Positions 1 through 8,150 of a DNA stretch of 64,000 nt are shown here, piece by piece. The position numbers were made by a program, and so were the translations under genes. The stretch's first letter is position 1, and the number at the start of each line of letters is the position of its first letter. The DNA lies in contig JAOUMJ010000003.1 of assembly GCA_029881495.1 (NCBI GenBank), forward strand, positions 62,001-126,000. Reading direction: 5' to 3'. This stretch comes from Nitrospinota bacterium. Its GTDB lineage: Bacteria; Nitrospinota_A; UBA7883; JACRGQ01. Below the pieces are notes generated by a model. The model saw only the letters and a list, made by a program, of their open reading frames with translations. It was not told the DNA's origin and made no database searches.

Positions 1-1
1 A

Positions 2-493
2 GCGGCGGACATTCAATCCTTAAGGTCGGCTTTGACCGGCCTGGAGCCGCAGGAGCCGACACAGGCAAGCTGGATACCGATGGTCGGTCAGATGGTGATG
101 GGCTTTATCCTGCCGTTCGCCCTCATGTTCGTTGCCATACCTCTTGAATCGTTCATACACTCATCAAGGACCGTGCTTGGAGTAGTGCTTGCATGGTTAT
201 TAAGAGCCTTCGCTTATTTGTTGAGGCTGTTCGGGAATATTGTGAAATCGTTCGCCGATTTTGTCATGGCCGCCTACGACCTTTTCATTTTCCCCCCTTT
301 ATGGCTTGAAGACCTTGTGAAGGGAAACAAAGTTGAATCGGATAATTCTGATATCGGTTCAGATCCGGAAGTCATCAAGGACGTGATAACTTTCAAGGAT
401 GAGAACTCGGTTTCCGCAGAAAAAAATGACGAAGATGGAGATGATACAGGCGTTTTCGAAACCGTAAAAAAAGGAAAGAATGATAAAAAATGA
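2..493 (+). CDS. Membrane protein, 5' end outside the window
   Basis: The reading frame is open from the first bases of the window, so the gene starts upstream; the TTG at 32 is not needed as a start. The visible part begins with hydrophobic stretches (around MVMGFILPFALMFVAIP and the following VLGVVLAWLLRAFAYLLRL) that look like two or more membrane segments. It ends in a charged, Asp/Glu/Lys-rich tail of about 60 residues that is probably cytoplasmic or periplasmic and disordered. The stop overlaps the start of the next gene (ATGA at 490-493), so the two are probably translationally coupled. I do not recognise the family. The overlap suggests it works with the VWA-like lipoprotein. Confidence 0.6.
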   Translation, partial: AADIQSLRSALTGLEPQEPTQASWIPMVGQMVMGFILPFALMFVAIPLESFIHSSRTVLGVVLAWLLRAFAYLLRLFGNIVKSFADFVMAAYDLFIFPPLWLEDLVKGNKVESDNSDIGSDPEVIKDVITFKDENSVSAEKNDEDGDDTGVFETVKKGKNDKK

Positions 494-1140
494 AGAAAAT
501 ATCGCATGCTTTCCTTTTATTTTCCCTGTTTATGCTTACGTCATGTTTTCAGACCGCGCAAAACCACACCAGAGGCGTATACATGCTTCTCGATACCTCG
601 GGGACATATGCCGAGGAGATACAGAAGGCACAATCGATAATCAACTATCTTCTAGGAACACTTCAACCGGGCGACACAATGGTAGTCGCCAGAATTGACA
701 GCGGCAGTTTCAGCGAAAAGGATATTGTCGCAAAAGCAACATTTGACAGCAGGCCTTCCGTGGCGAACAAGCAAAAGCGGGTATTCCTTCAGACGATACA
801 GGATTTCGCCAGCACGGTGAAAGGGAGCAAATATACCGACATCAGCGGCGGACTTCTCCAGGGGGTCGAATTCCTTAATGAAAAAGGGGTCGGGAAAAAG
901 GTCATCCTGATTTACTCCGACTTGCAAGAAGAACTGCCAAAGGGGCATGTTCGGGATTTTCCGATGGAACTATCGGGATTCGTAGTAGTCGCCCTGAACG
1001 TGACAAAACTTAGAGGAGATATCAAGGATCCGAAGCAGTATCTCGACAGGATCGAATATTGGCGCGACAAGGTAGAGTCCAACAGGGGAGAGTGGAAGGT
1101 TATAAACGATCTCGACAGGCTTGAATCTATTTTTGAATAA
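490..1140 (+). CDS. VWA-like lipoprotein
   Basis: A 216-residue protein with a lipoprotein signal peptide (lipobox LTSC, Cys19). The mature part resembles a von Willebrand factor A fold. A hydrophobic strand leads into DTSGT at about residue 35, a variant of the MIDAS motif DxSxS. A Thr lies in the region SKYTDISGG, and a strand ends in YSD, which could give the last metal ligand. It is coupled to the upstream membrane protein by an ATGA overlap. VWA proteins usually mediate metal-dependent protein contacts, so a role as the envelope partner of the upstream protein is plausible. The family assignment comes from motif and strand pattern only. Confidence 0.6.
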   Translation: MKKISHAFLLFSLFMLTSCFQTAQNHTRGVYMLLDTSGTYAEEIQKAQSIINYLLGTLQPGDTMVVARIDSGSFSEKDIVAKATFDSRPSVANKQKRVFLQTIQDFASTVKGSKYTDISGGLLQGVEFLNEKGVGKKVILIYSDLQEELPKGHVRDFPMELSGFVVVALNVTKLRGDIKDPKQYLDRIEYWRDKVESNRGEWKVINDLDRLESIFE

Positions 1141-1216
1141 TAACTGTTTTTTCCGCTTGCGATAAAAGAGAGTTTTTGTTTATTTTCCAGCCTCGATTGA
1201 ACGAACTATTAATTGA

Positions 1217-1984
1217 ATGGCAAATAACGTGGTTGAAGTAGTCGGCTCTAACAATAGCATTCTCGATATTGAAAACTTAACAAAAGTATTTGGCAAGCTT
1301 ACTGCGGTCGACGATCTGTCACTTTCAATTCCTTCAAAAACGATTTTCGGTCTGCTTGGCCCGAATGGGGCAGGGAAGACAACGCTTATCAGGATGATTG
1401 CCGGGCTAGTTCATCCAACAAAAGGGAAGATACGACTATTCGGCAATTTGCCGCCTGAAAGCCTGAAAGCAAGGGGGCAAATCGGATATATGCCTCAGGA
1501 CATCTCCATCTATCCCGGCCTTTCCGTGCTGGAGAACATATATTTCTTTGGAAGGATATACGGACTCGAAAAGGAAAAGCTCATACGCAACGCGGAAGAG
1601 GCGCTTGAATTCGTAGAATTGTCCGCCAAACGTAACACTCAGGTATCCGAGTTATCTGGTGGAATGGTGAGAAGAGTATCTCTTGCGACAGCATTGGTTC
1701 ACAAGCCGAAATTCCTGGTATTGGATGAACCTACAGCAGGTGTCGATCCTCTGCTAAGGCTAAAGATATGGACCCTTCTTGAAGAGTTGGCATCGGAAGG
1801 CACGTCAATACTTATTACGACACACCACATCTCCGAAGCGAGGGAGTGCGGTAATGTTGTTTTCATGAGAAACGGCTCACTCATTGATCAAGGGGCGCCT
1901 CAAAGTATCATGGATAAGTACTCGGCAAGCGATCTTGAATCTGCTTTCGTTAAAGCTACTGAGGAGAGAGGTAACTCCGTGTGA
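1217..1984 (+). CDS. ABC transporter ATP-binding protein (ABC-2 exporter)
   Basis: A 255-residue ABC ATPase of the CcmA/DrrA/NatA type. The Walker A motif GPNGAGKTT is at residues 48-56. The Q-loop is in the YMPQD region, the signature LSGGM near residue 146, the Walker B motif LVLDEP near 167, and the switch His in TTHHISEAR. It drives the permease encoded immediately downstream; the two genes overlap by 4 bases (GTGA), the usual arrangement for a two-component exporter. The substrate cannot be read from the sequence. No clear Shine-Dalgarno sequence precedes the ATG at 1217, so the exact start is less certain than the family. Confidence 0.93.
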   Translation: MANNVVEVVGSNNSILDIENLTKVFGKLTAVDDLSLSIPSKTIFGLLGPNGAGKTTLIRMIAGLVHPTKGKIRLFGNLPPESLKARGQIGYMPQDISIYPGLSVLENIYFFGRIYGLEKEKLIRNAEEALEFVELSAKRNTQVSELSGGMVRRVSLATALVHKPKFLVLDEPTAGVDPLLRLKIWTLLEELASEGTSILITTHHISEARECGNVVFMRNGSLIDQGAPQSIMDKYSASDLESAFVKATEERGNSV

Positions 1985-3156
1985 ATATCAGGTGGATAGC
2001 GCTACGAATTATTCAGGAGATAGTCCGAGACAAACGAACGCTCGCGCTTCTGTTCGTTGTGCCAATAGTTGTGATGACACTCATATATTACGCGCTGGCG
2101 ACGGACGAAATTGCGAAAGTGAGCGTCGTATCTCGCGGCACCGCGCGATTGTTCGATTCTGAGATCATTAACGTGCTCGAAAACGATGATGATGTCGAGT
2201 TGGTTGCCATAGATATCCCCGACGAGGAGACGGATCCGGATATTCTTGTTGAGCTGATAAAAAAGGAACTGATAGCCGGACACGTCGACGGCGTGCTTTA
2301 CATGGATGAACAGCTTCTGCTGGATCGTTTTTCAGACAAAAGGGGGACAATTCACATCTTTGTAGAAGGTTCTAAACCAATTATTACTTCATCCGTTTTC
2401 GCTGCTATCTCCTCCGCAATGGACGACCTGGCCGCCGGACTCCCTGTGGTTATCGATTCTTCATGTTCCGCGTTCTGCGCCGATTCCGTCAACAACAAGA
2501 CAATGGACATGGAGAAACATTTAATATATGGTTCCGATGAATACAGACTGATAGATTTTTTCCTCCCTGTCTTTCCAACGTTTTTTGTATTCTTTTTCAC
2601 TTTTATAATCTCCACTATCAGTTTCCAGCGTGAACGGCTGAGAGGAACACTGGAAAGACTCCAGGCGGCTCCTATCCGCTTTTACGAAATTGTCGGAGGT
2701 TACGTCTTCGGATTCTTCATTTTTGTTACCCTGCAATCGATAATCATCGAGAGCTATATCATGGTGCTGATAGAGTTCGAATTTTCCATACAACAATTCG
2801 TTTCATACAGCGTGGTGGTCATCCTTACCATGCTTGTTTCGCTTATGCTCGGGCTGATGGCATCGTTCCTCGCGGCAAACGAATTTCAGGCTATACAGTT
2901 TATACCGCTCTTCATACTCCCGCAGATATTCCTCTCCGATATGATCTGGAGTATCGACAGCTTCCCGAAAGTGTTCAAATACATTTCGTACGCATTTCCG
3001 CTTACCTATTCGAACAAGGTAGCCCGCGACGTGATGATACGAAACAAGCCGTTGATCGACTCATGGTTTTCATTGCTGGTACTGGTCGGCTTTATTCTGC
3101 TTATTCTCACTGTAATGACCATAATCGCGAACAGGAAACTGCGGAAAAGCGATTGA
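1981..3156 (+). CDS. ABC-2 type transporter permease
   Basis: A 391-residue inner-membrane permease starting at GTG 1981, inside the stop of the ATPase gene. One N-terminal membrane helix (LALLFVVPIVVMTLIYYAL) is followed by an extracytoplasmic domain of about 150 residues and then five or six helices in the C-terminal half. This is the topology of YhhJ/YbhR-like ABC-2 permeases. The C-terminal half carries the conserved RERLRGTLERL loop and a following PLTYSNKVARDV element. With the upstream ATPase it forms an exporter of unknown substrate. The large periplasmic domain resembles that of systems with a MacA/HlyD-like partner, but none is encoded nearby. Confidence 0.9.
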   Translation: MNIRWIALRIIQEIVRDKRTLALLFVVPIVVMTLIYYALATDEIAKVSVVSRGTARLFDSEIINVLENDDDVELVAIDIPDEETDPDILVELIKKELIAGHVDGVLYMDEQLLLDRFSDKRGTIHIFVEGSKPIITSSVFAAISSAMDDLAAGLPVVIDSSCSAFCADSVNNKTMDMEKHLIYGSDEYRLIDFFLPVFPTFFVFFFTFIISTISFQRERLRGTLERLQAAPIRFYEIVGGYVFGFFIFVTLQSIIIESYIMVLIEFEFSIQQFVSYSVVVILTMLVSLMLGLMASFLAANEFQAIQFIPLFILPQIFLSDMIWSIDSFPKVFKYISYAFPLTYSNKVARDVMIRNKPLIDSWFSLLVLVGFILLILTVMTIIANRKLRKSD

Positions 3157-3214
3157 TCGTTTTGTACCCTGAATAAATGATAATCTGGAATTCGCAAAAG
3201 GGGAGGGGGGCAAA

Positions 3215-3652
3215 TTGTTGAAGATCCTGTTTCTATGTACAGGGAATTCCTGCCGGAGCCAGATGGCGGAAGGTTTCGCGAGGGCGTTAAAGGGAGACGT
3301 CATTGAGCCGTATTCCGCGGGAGTTGCTCCATACAGGCTAAGCGCGAAAGCGACAACCGTGATGGCAGAAGCGGGTGTGGATATATCGAAGCAGTACTCA
3401 AAGGATGTATACGATCTTTTTGAAATTCATTTTGATTATGTGATAACAGTCTGCGATAACGCGAGGGAGAGTTGCCCGGTGTTTCCGGGACACGCGACAA
3501 AGGTAGTGCATTTCGGATTCGAGGATCCACCGTTCCTCGCAAAGGACGCAAAAACCGAAGAGGAAGCTCTCTCTCATTATCGACGGGTGAGGGACGAGAT
3601 CAAAAATTTCGTGGAAAAGCTCCCGGGGATCCTGGATCAGCTTTCAAAATAG
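3215..3652 (+). CDS. arsC: Arsenate reductase, low-molecular-weight phosphatase type
   Basis: A 145-residue protein with the PTPase loop CTGNSCRS at residues 8-15 and two more cysteines at 80 and 87 in CDNARESC. This Cys triad is the pattern of thioredoxin-coupled ArsC (S. aureus/B. subtilis type), which reduces arsenate to arsenite through a disulfide relay. Plain low-molecular-weight tyrosine phosphatases lack the second and third cysteines. Start codons TTG TTG at 3215/3218 follow a strong GGGAGGGG ribosome site. No arsR, arsB or acr3 lies beside it, so its role here rests on the motif. It may share a transcript with the exporter, 58 bases upstream. Confidence 0.87.
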   Translation: MLKILFLCTGNSCRSQMAEGFARALKGDVIEPYSAGVAPYRLSAKATTVMAEAGVDISKQYSKDVYDLFEIHFDYVITVCDNARESCPVFPGHATKVVHFGFEDPPFLAKDAKTEEEALSHYRRVRDEIKNFVEKLPGILDQLSK

Positions 3653-3728
3653 CCTAATAATATTTTACGAATTCATTGGCATGCTCCAGCGCAGGGGTAT
3701 GGCTAGAGAGGATTCGAACTGATACAGC

Positions 3729-4787
3729 CTATTTGTCAGGCTCGCTCATTACCCGGCTGTCGCCGTGCCGCAGGATGAAGAACTCCTCTTCGCTTAACCC
3801 GGCTTTTTCTCTCTCTTCTTTCAGCTTTAGCGGCGGTTCGTCCAGCGGTTCGTTCGTAAGGACGAATGTCCCCCAGTGCATGGCGACAGATCTCTTCGCA
3901 TTAAGATCGATATGAGCCTTCACCGATTCCTCCGGGTTGATATGCGAGAACTTCATGAACCATCTAGGTTCGTAGGCTCCGATAGGGATGGCGGCAAGAT
4001 CGAAAGGGCCGTACTTCTCGGCGATCTCCCTGAAGTGCGGCGTGTAGCCGGTGTCGCCGAGGAACACGAAGCGAAAGCCGGGGGAGACAACCACCCATCC
4101 GCACCAGAGTGTATCGTTGGTGGAGAACATCGACCGCCTGCTCCAATGCTGAACCGGCACGGAAACGACTTTTACGTCGTCGAACTCCGTCTCTTCCCAC
4201 CAGTCGCGCTCGATGACGTTGGTTATGTTTGTATCATCGAACCACTCCCGAAGGCCGAGGGGAACCATGAAAACGGTTTTATCCCCGCCATCCCGCTTCC
4301 GTAACGCCATAAGGCTCTTTGTATCGAGGTGATCGTAATGGTTATGGGAGATCACAACTATATCGATCGGGGGGAGGTCTTCCAGAGCGAGGCCCGGTTT
4401 TGTATGCCTTTTCGGCCCGATGTTTTCGAAAGGGGAGGCCCTCTCCGAAAATATAGGGTCGGTAAGGATGTTCTTTCCCCCTATCTGCAAAAGGAGGGTC
4501 GCTTGGCCAATCCAGGTCACCGTGTTTTTTGTTCTGTTTTGCCGGAGGAACTCGGGGTCGTTCTCCCCCATCGGGAAGTTGTATTCGATGTCGTTCGGAT
4601 TCTCCATCCCGATCCGTTCCCACTGCCATTTGACCATGTCGCTGAAACCGGGAAGTTTGTAGTTGTTATGTATGTTCACGAATCCGTTTTCCACATGATG
4701 CTTCTTCATCTTACTCATATCCTGCGCCGAGGCTGTGTTAATAAACAGAATGATCGTCGAAAATATAAACGCAACCTTCATGATCAT
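3729..4787 (-). CDS. Exported MBL-fold hydrolase, NAPE-PLD/RomA-like
   Basis: A metallo-beta-lactamase-fold protein with the metal motif HNHYDH at about residues 148-153, further His/Asp ligands in GDTGY and in AMHWGTF near the C terminus, and the N-terminal element TWIGQATLLLQ typical of the NAPE-PLD/RomA/UlaG-like group. The reading frame extends upstream to 4865, but the ATG codons at 4787 and 4781 begin a clear signal peptide (MKVAFIFSTIILFINTASAQ), so I place the start there. The protein is then periplasmic or surface-bound. Members hydrolyse phosphodiester or lactone substrates; the substrate here is unknown. Confidence 0.85.
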   Translation of the reverse strand: MIMKVAFIFSTIILFINTASAQDMSKMKKHHVENGFVNIHNNYKLPGFSDMVKWQWERIGMENPNDIEYNFPMGENDPEFLRQNRTKNTVTWIGQATLLLQIGGKNILTDPIFSERASPFENIGPKRHTKPGLALEDLPPIDIVVISHNHYDHLDTKSLMALRKRDGGDKTVFMVPLGLREWFDDTNITNVIERDWWEETEFDDVKVVSVPVQHWSRRSMFSTNDTLWCGWVVVSPGFRFVFLGDTGYTPHFREIAEKYGPFDLAAIPIGAYEPRWFMKFSHINPEESVKAHIDLNAKRSVAMHWGTFVLTNEPLDEPPLKLKEEREKAGLSEEEFFILRHGDSRVMSEPDK

Positions 4788-4952
4788 ATTTTGAAATCGA
4801 AAAACCTGATAACAACAGCCATATTTATATCTTATTAAAAGAATATCATGATGATAATGCCACAAAATAATAGTGGCGGTAAGTTTATTATTGTAAATTT
4901 ATTTTGATAATGGATTTAACCGCCTCAGCTTTTATCATGTAAATCCTTGATA

Positions 4953-5816
4953 TTAAATTAATGACTTTTTCAGGAATTCGGCAGCACGTTCGCCGAACTC
5001 GGCGCCAAGCTCTTCCTGGACATAATGGCCGACCTCTTGAAACTGAACAGTCGTTGAGCGTTCGAAGAGGTTTTGCCACCGCACAAGCTCGTTTTTTCCA
5101 AACGCAATATCCTTCTTCCCCCAGAGGATGAGAGCGGGCTTCCCCTTTACAGCCGGGATCTTTTCCCAGATAGATTCGAGCCATGCAGAGGAGCCGATGA
5201 TCTCTTTTGGAAAGACAATGCACCCTTTACGGTTCCCATTTTGCGGCATTATGTACTGCCGATGAATCTGCTTTGTCAGCTTCCTCTTCTCCCCAAATCC
5301 CATTTTCATAACGACCTTCACAAAGAAATTGTAGCGGGTGATAAGGAAACGGCCTATGAATCCCCCCATAACGGCGCTGAACCGCTCAAAGTGAGGGTTC
5401 CCCTTCACCGACCAGGCCCAGGTGTTCTGGATTACGAAAGCGCGGACGTTATCGGGATTATTCACCGCGTAACTCATCCCTATCGGGCCGCCCCAGTCGT
5501 TCAAGGCAATAACGATCCCCTTCAGTTTGAGATGTTCAATAAGCTCGCTGATTATCTTTGCGTGATCGGAAGGGAGATATGACCACTCTTCAGGTTTATC
5601 GGAAAGGCCGAAGCCGAGGAGGTCGGGGGCTATACAGCGATACTCCTTTGATAGTACCGGTATCGACTTCCGGTAGAGGAACGACCACGCCGGGTTCCCA
5701 TGTAGCAGGAGGATCGGCGTACCTTTTCCTTCGTCAAGATAGCTTACCGTTCCCGCCGAACTATTAAAGGTCTTTGGGGAAAACGGATACTCCTCCCTAT
5801 CAAGCCAGTCGTTCAA
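4953..5816 (-). CDS. Haloalkane dehalogenase-like alpha/beta hydrolase
   Basis: A 287-residue alpha/beta hydrolase. HGNPAWS (39-45) gives the oxyanion/halide-binding region. The nucleophile elbow is NDWGG with Asp107 and the adjacent Trp that in haloalkane dehalogenases helps hold the halide. The likely acid is Asp236 and the catalytic base is the His of GHYVQEE (264). A short Trp/Phe-rich cap lies between. The enzyme would split carbon-halogen bonds hydrolytically; an ester or epoxide substrate remains possible, since Asn rather than the usual His precedes the nucleophile. The start is TTG at 5816 behind GGGGAGGA. The frame stays open through tRNA-Asp upstream, which is not coding. Confidence 0.78.
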   Translation of the reverse strand: MNDWLDREEYPFSPKTFNSSAGTVSYLDEGKGTPILLLHGNPAWSFLYRKSIPVLSKEYRCIAPDLLGFGLSDKPEEWSYLPSDHAKIISELIEHLKLKGIVIALNDWGGPIGMSYAVNNPDNVRAFVIQNTWAWSVKGNPHFERFSAVMGGFIGRFLITRYNFFVKVVMKMGFGEKRKLTKQIHRQYIMPQNGNRKGCIVFPKEIIGSSAWLESIWEKIPAVKGKPALILWGKKDIAFGKNELVRWQNLFERSTTVQFQEVGHYVQEELGAEFGERAAEFLKKSLI

Positions 5817-5943
5817 TATTCCTCCCCTTTTAGTGAAAGTAACTGCATTAACAATACCACGCAAATATGTTGATAACAAAAGATGTGGGGGGTGGAGAGT
5901 TTGTTTGATAGATTCGTTTCGACTGAGGGGACGCAGTAAGAAG

Positions 5944-6020
5944 TGGCGGGGTTGACGAGACTCGAACTCGCGACCTCCTGCGTGACAGGCAGGCGTTCTA
6001 ACCGACTGAACTACAACCCC
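5944..6020 (-). tRNA. tRNA-Asp (GTC), CCA encoded
   Basis: Read on the minus strand, a complete cloverleaf: acceptor strands GGGGTTG and CAACCCC pair perfectly, the D arm contains AGTTCAGTCGGTTAGA, the anticodon arm CCTGC-CTGTCAC-GCAGG gives anticodon GTC, the T loop is TTCGAGT, and the discriminator G is followed by an encoded CCA. A good sigma-70 promoter lies directly upstream. Confidence 0.97.
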
Positions 6021-6040
6021 AGTCAAGAAAACGAAAAGGA

Positions 6041-6069
6041 ATTGTAAATCGCTTTTCATCACAAGTCAA
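6041..6069 (-). promoter_or_regulatory. Sigma-70-like promoter of tRNA-Asp
   Basis: On the minus strand, TTGACT (6069-6064) and TACAAT (6046-6041) are separated by exactly 17 bases, each matching five of six consensus positions. The expected transcription start lies about a dozen bases before the tRNA 5' end at 6020. Confidence 0.7.
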
Positions 6070-6187
6070 TTTATTAGTAATCCCCCCCTTTACTATTCAG
6101 CTCCCTCCGAAATGCTAGAATAGGGGTGTTCCGAACAGTAAAGGGGTAATCATCATTCTATCGGCCAGGCTGGCCGTGGGGGACGCT

Positions 6188-7606
6188 ATGGCTGAGACTG
6201 ACAGGATCCGGGAAATTGACCGCATTTTCTCCCTTCAGAAAGGGGCATATTCTAAAAACATGTATCCCACGATTGAGGAACGGCTTCAGCATCTGGACAA
6301 CCTGTACAACGCTATCAGAGAGAACAGGGAGAGGATAGCGACCGCCATTAATGCCGATTTCGGGTGCCGATCCTTCACCGAATCGTACGTAGCCGACGTT
6401 TTCGCCCCTATGGATTGCATCCGGTACGCGAAGAAAAACCTGAAAAAATGGATGAAGCCGTCAAAAAGAGATGTCGCCATATGGTATCTCCCCGCAGAAA
6501 ACATGGTAATACCCCAGCCTGTAGGTCTGGTAGGGGTCATCTCCCCGTGGAATTTTCCTCTATACCTTTCACTCGGACCGGCGATCTCGGCGCTCGCCGC
6601 GGGGAACAGGGTAATGATAAAGTTTTCCGAACATACGCCGCGCACAGGAGAACTGCTTGCCGAAATAATCAGGGGCTCTTTTGCGGAGGACCATTTCGCC
6701 GTGGTAAATGGAGGGGCGGAAACAGGGGAGGCGTTTACGAAGAAAAAGTTTGATCACATCATCTTTACCGGTTCGACCGCGATAGGCCGGAAGGTATTAC
6801 AGGAAGCGAGTGTCAACCTGACTCCGGTAACACTTGAACTTGGCGGGAAATCTCCAGCGATCATATCCCCCGGTTTTCCAATGAAAACAGCGGCCGAGCG
6901 GATAATGTTCTGGAAGTGTATAAACGCCGGGCAGGTCTGCGCCACAACTGATTATGTGATGGTTAGGGAGGGGGAAGAGGAATCGTTTATAAAATCGGCC
7001 AATCAAGCCGTTTCCAGCTATTACCCTAAGCTGGAATCAAACGAGAACTACACCGCGGTCATAGATGAGCGGCACTACAAAAGGCTCGTTGCCCTTCTGG
7101 ATGACGCCAGAAGGAAAGGGGCGCGTATAGTGGAGATAAATCCTGCCGGAGAAAAGTTCTTTCCGTCCAAAAGGAAGATCCCGCCAACGCTTCTGCTCAA
7201 AGTGACGGACGACATGAAGATAATGCAGGAGGAGATCTTCGGGCCTCTCCTACCTGTAATTACATATGGAAACATGGAGGAGGCGAAAAGGTTTGTAAAT
7301 TCAAGACCGCGTCCGCTTGCTCTCTACTATTTTGACCACGACCAAACCCGTATTGACCTGATGCTAAGAGAGACAATTTCAGGGAGTGTCGCTATAAACG
7401 ACACTGTATGGCAGTATTCGCAGGATGGAATGCCTATCGGGGGTATCGGAGAGAGCGGGATGGGGCATTATCATGGCAGGGAAGGGTTTGAGACCTTTTC
7501 AAAGATGAAGCCGGTATTTCGCCAGAAACGTTTTAATGCTCTTGGCCTTATGCGTCCCCCTTACGGCGCGATCATGAAAAACCTCCTGAAGCTGATGCTC
7601 CGCTGA
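6188..7606 (+). CDS. Aldehyde dehydrogenase, coniferyl-aldehyde/ALDH3-like
   Basis: A 472-residue NAD(P)-dependent aldehyde dehydrogenase. It has SPWNFP in the cofactor domain, the general base Glu217 in LELGGKSP, and the catalytic Cys251 in NAGQVC. The C terminus ends with RPPYG and a hydrophobic tail, as in membrane-associated ALDH3-like and coniferyl aldehyde dehydrogenases. ATG at 6188 is preceded by GGGGGA and fits better than GTG at 6176. The stop is 10 bases before the Tat-type protein, which in turn overlaps a GMC oxidoreductase. It therefore probably oxidises the aldehyde made by that alcohol-oxidising flavoenzyme, to a carboxylic acid. Confidence 0.9.
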   Translation: MAETDRIREIDRIFSLQKGAYSKNMYPTIEERLQHLDNLYNAIRENRERIATAINADFGCRSFTESYVADVFAPMDCIRYAKKNLKKWMKPSKRDVAIWYLPAENMVIPQPVGLVGVISPWNFPLYLSLGPAISALAAGNRVMIKFSEHTPRTGELLAEIIRGSFAEDHFAVVNGGAETGEAFTKKKFDHIIFTGSTAIGRKVLQEASVNLTPVTLELGGKSPAIISPGFPMKTAAERIMFWKCINAGQVCATTDYVMVREGEEESFIKSANQAVSSYYPKLESNENYTAVIDERHYKRLVALLDDARRKGARIVEINPAGEKFFPSKRKIPPTLLLKVTDDMKIMQEEIFGPLLPVITYGNMEEAKRFVNSRPRPLALYYFDHDQTRIDLMLRETISGSVAINDTVWQYSQDGMPIGGIGESGMGHYHGREGFETFSKMKPVFRQKRFNALGLMRPPYGAIMKNLLKLMLR

Positions 7607-7616
7607 CCGGCGAAGT

Positions 7617-8150
7617 ATGTTCACGAGAAGGGAGCTGATTAAAACCTCCATCGCCGGAGGTATTCTCCTTGCGGCTATCCGCGTCGCTCATGGCCCTTTC
7701 AAATACGATCCTGTCGCCCCTGAAGATACCGAATATAGTTTCTATTTCCTAACAGAGAAAGACCGCGCAGTCGTTGTGGCGCTCTCTCCCGTGATTCTAG
7801 CGATAGATCCCGCCGGGAATGGCGAACGGATAAACGATATAGTCAGTGGCGTCGATAGGGCTATTTCGGGACTCCTTCCATCGGTGCAGAGTGAGGTTAG
7901 GGATCTGTTCAACATTCTAAATTTTCCGATTACAAGGAGGCTTCTTTGCGGGGTATGGCAACCGTGGTTATTGGCAGAGGTCGACGATATAGACCGATTC
8001 CTCAGCAGTTGGCAACATAGCCGTTTTCTCCTGTTGAGGAGCGGATACCAGGCTCTTCATGAACTTGTTACCGCATCATGGTATGGAAATCCGCGCTCCT
8101 GGGTGGAGATAGGGTACGAACGGCCCCCCGACCTGGGTGAAATAGAGTGA
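7617..8150 (+). CDS. Tat-exported small subunit of a GMC dehydrogenase (subunit-3-like)
   Basis: A 177-residue protein beginning with a twin-arginine signal (TRRELIKTSIAGG, then a hydrophobic run). Its size and position match the gluconate-2-dehydrogenase subunit 3-like proteins that accompany GMC flavoproteins. The 4-base overlap (GTGA) with the GMC gene supports a complex. The GMC protein has no signal of its own, so this subunit probably carries it across the membrane by the Tat hitchhiker route. The mature sequence has no cofactor motif, so family membership is inferred from the signal, size and neighbours. Confidence 0.7.
   Translation: MFTRRELIKTSIAGGILLAAIRVAHGPFKYDPVAPEDTEYSFYFLTEKDRAVVVALSPVILAIDPAGNGERINDIVSGVDRAISGLLPSVQSEVRDLFNILNFPITRRLLCGVWQPWLLAEVDDIDRFLSSWQHSRFLLLRSGYQALHELVTASWYGNPRSWVEIGYERPPDLGEIE

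Noticed and set aside
1141-1216. T-rich run after the VWA lipoprotein gene
   Set aside because: No paired stem precedes the T tracts, so I do not call a terminator.
3700-3723. TGGCTAGAGAGGATTCGAACT, resembling the 3' end of a tRNA on the minus strand
   Set aside because: The T-loop motif is there, but the flanking five bases do not pair, the acceptor spacing is wrong and no anticodon arm follows. At most it is a decayed fragment or chance.
4866-5223. A frame on the minus strand overlapping the dehalogenase 3' end (111 codons)
   Set aside because: It lies in another frame of a well-supported gene and has no recognisable motif or ribosome site.
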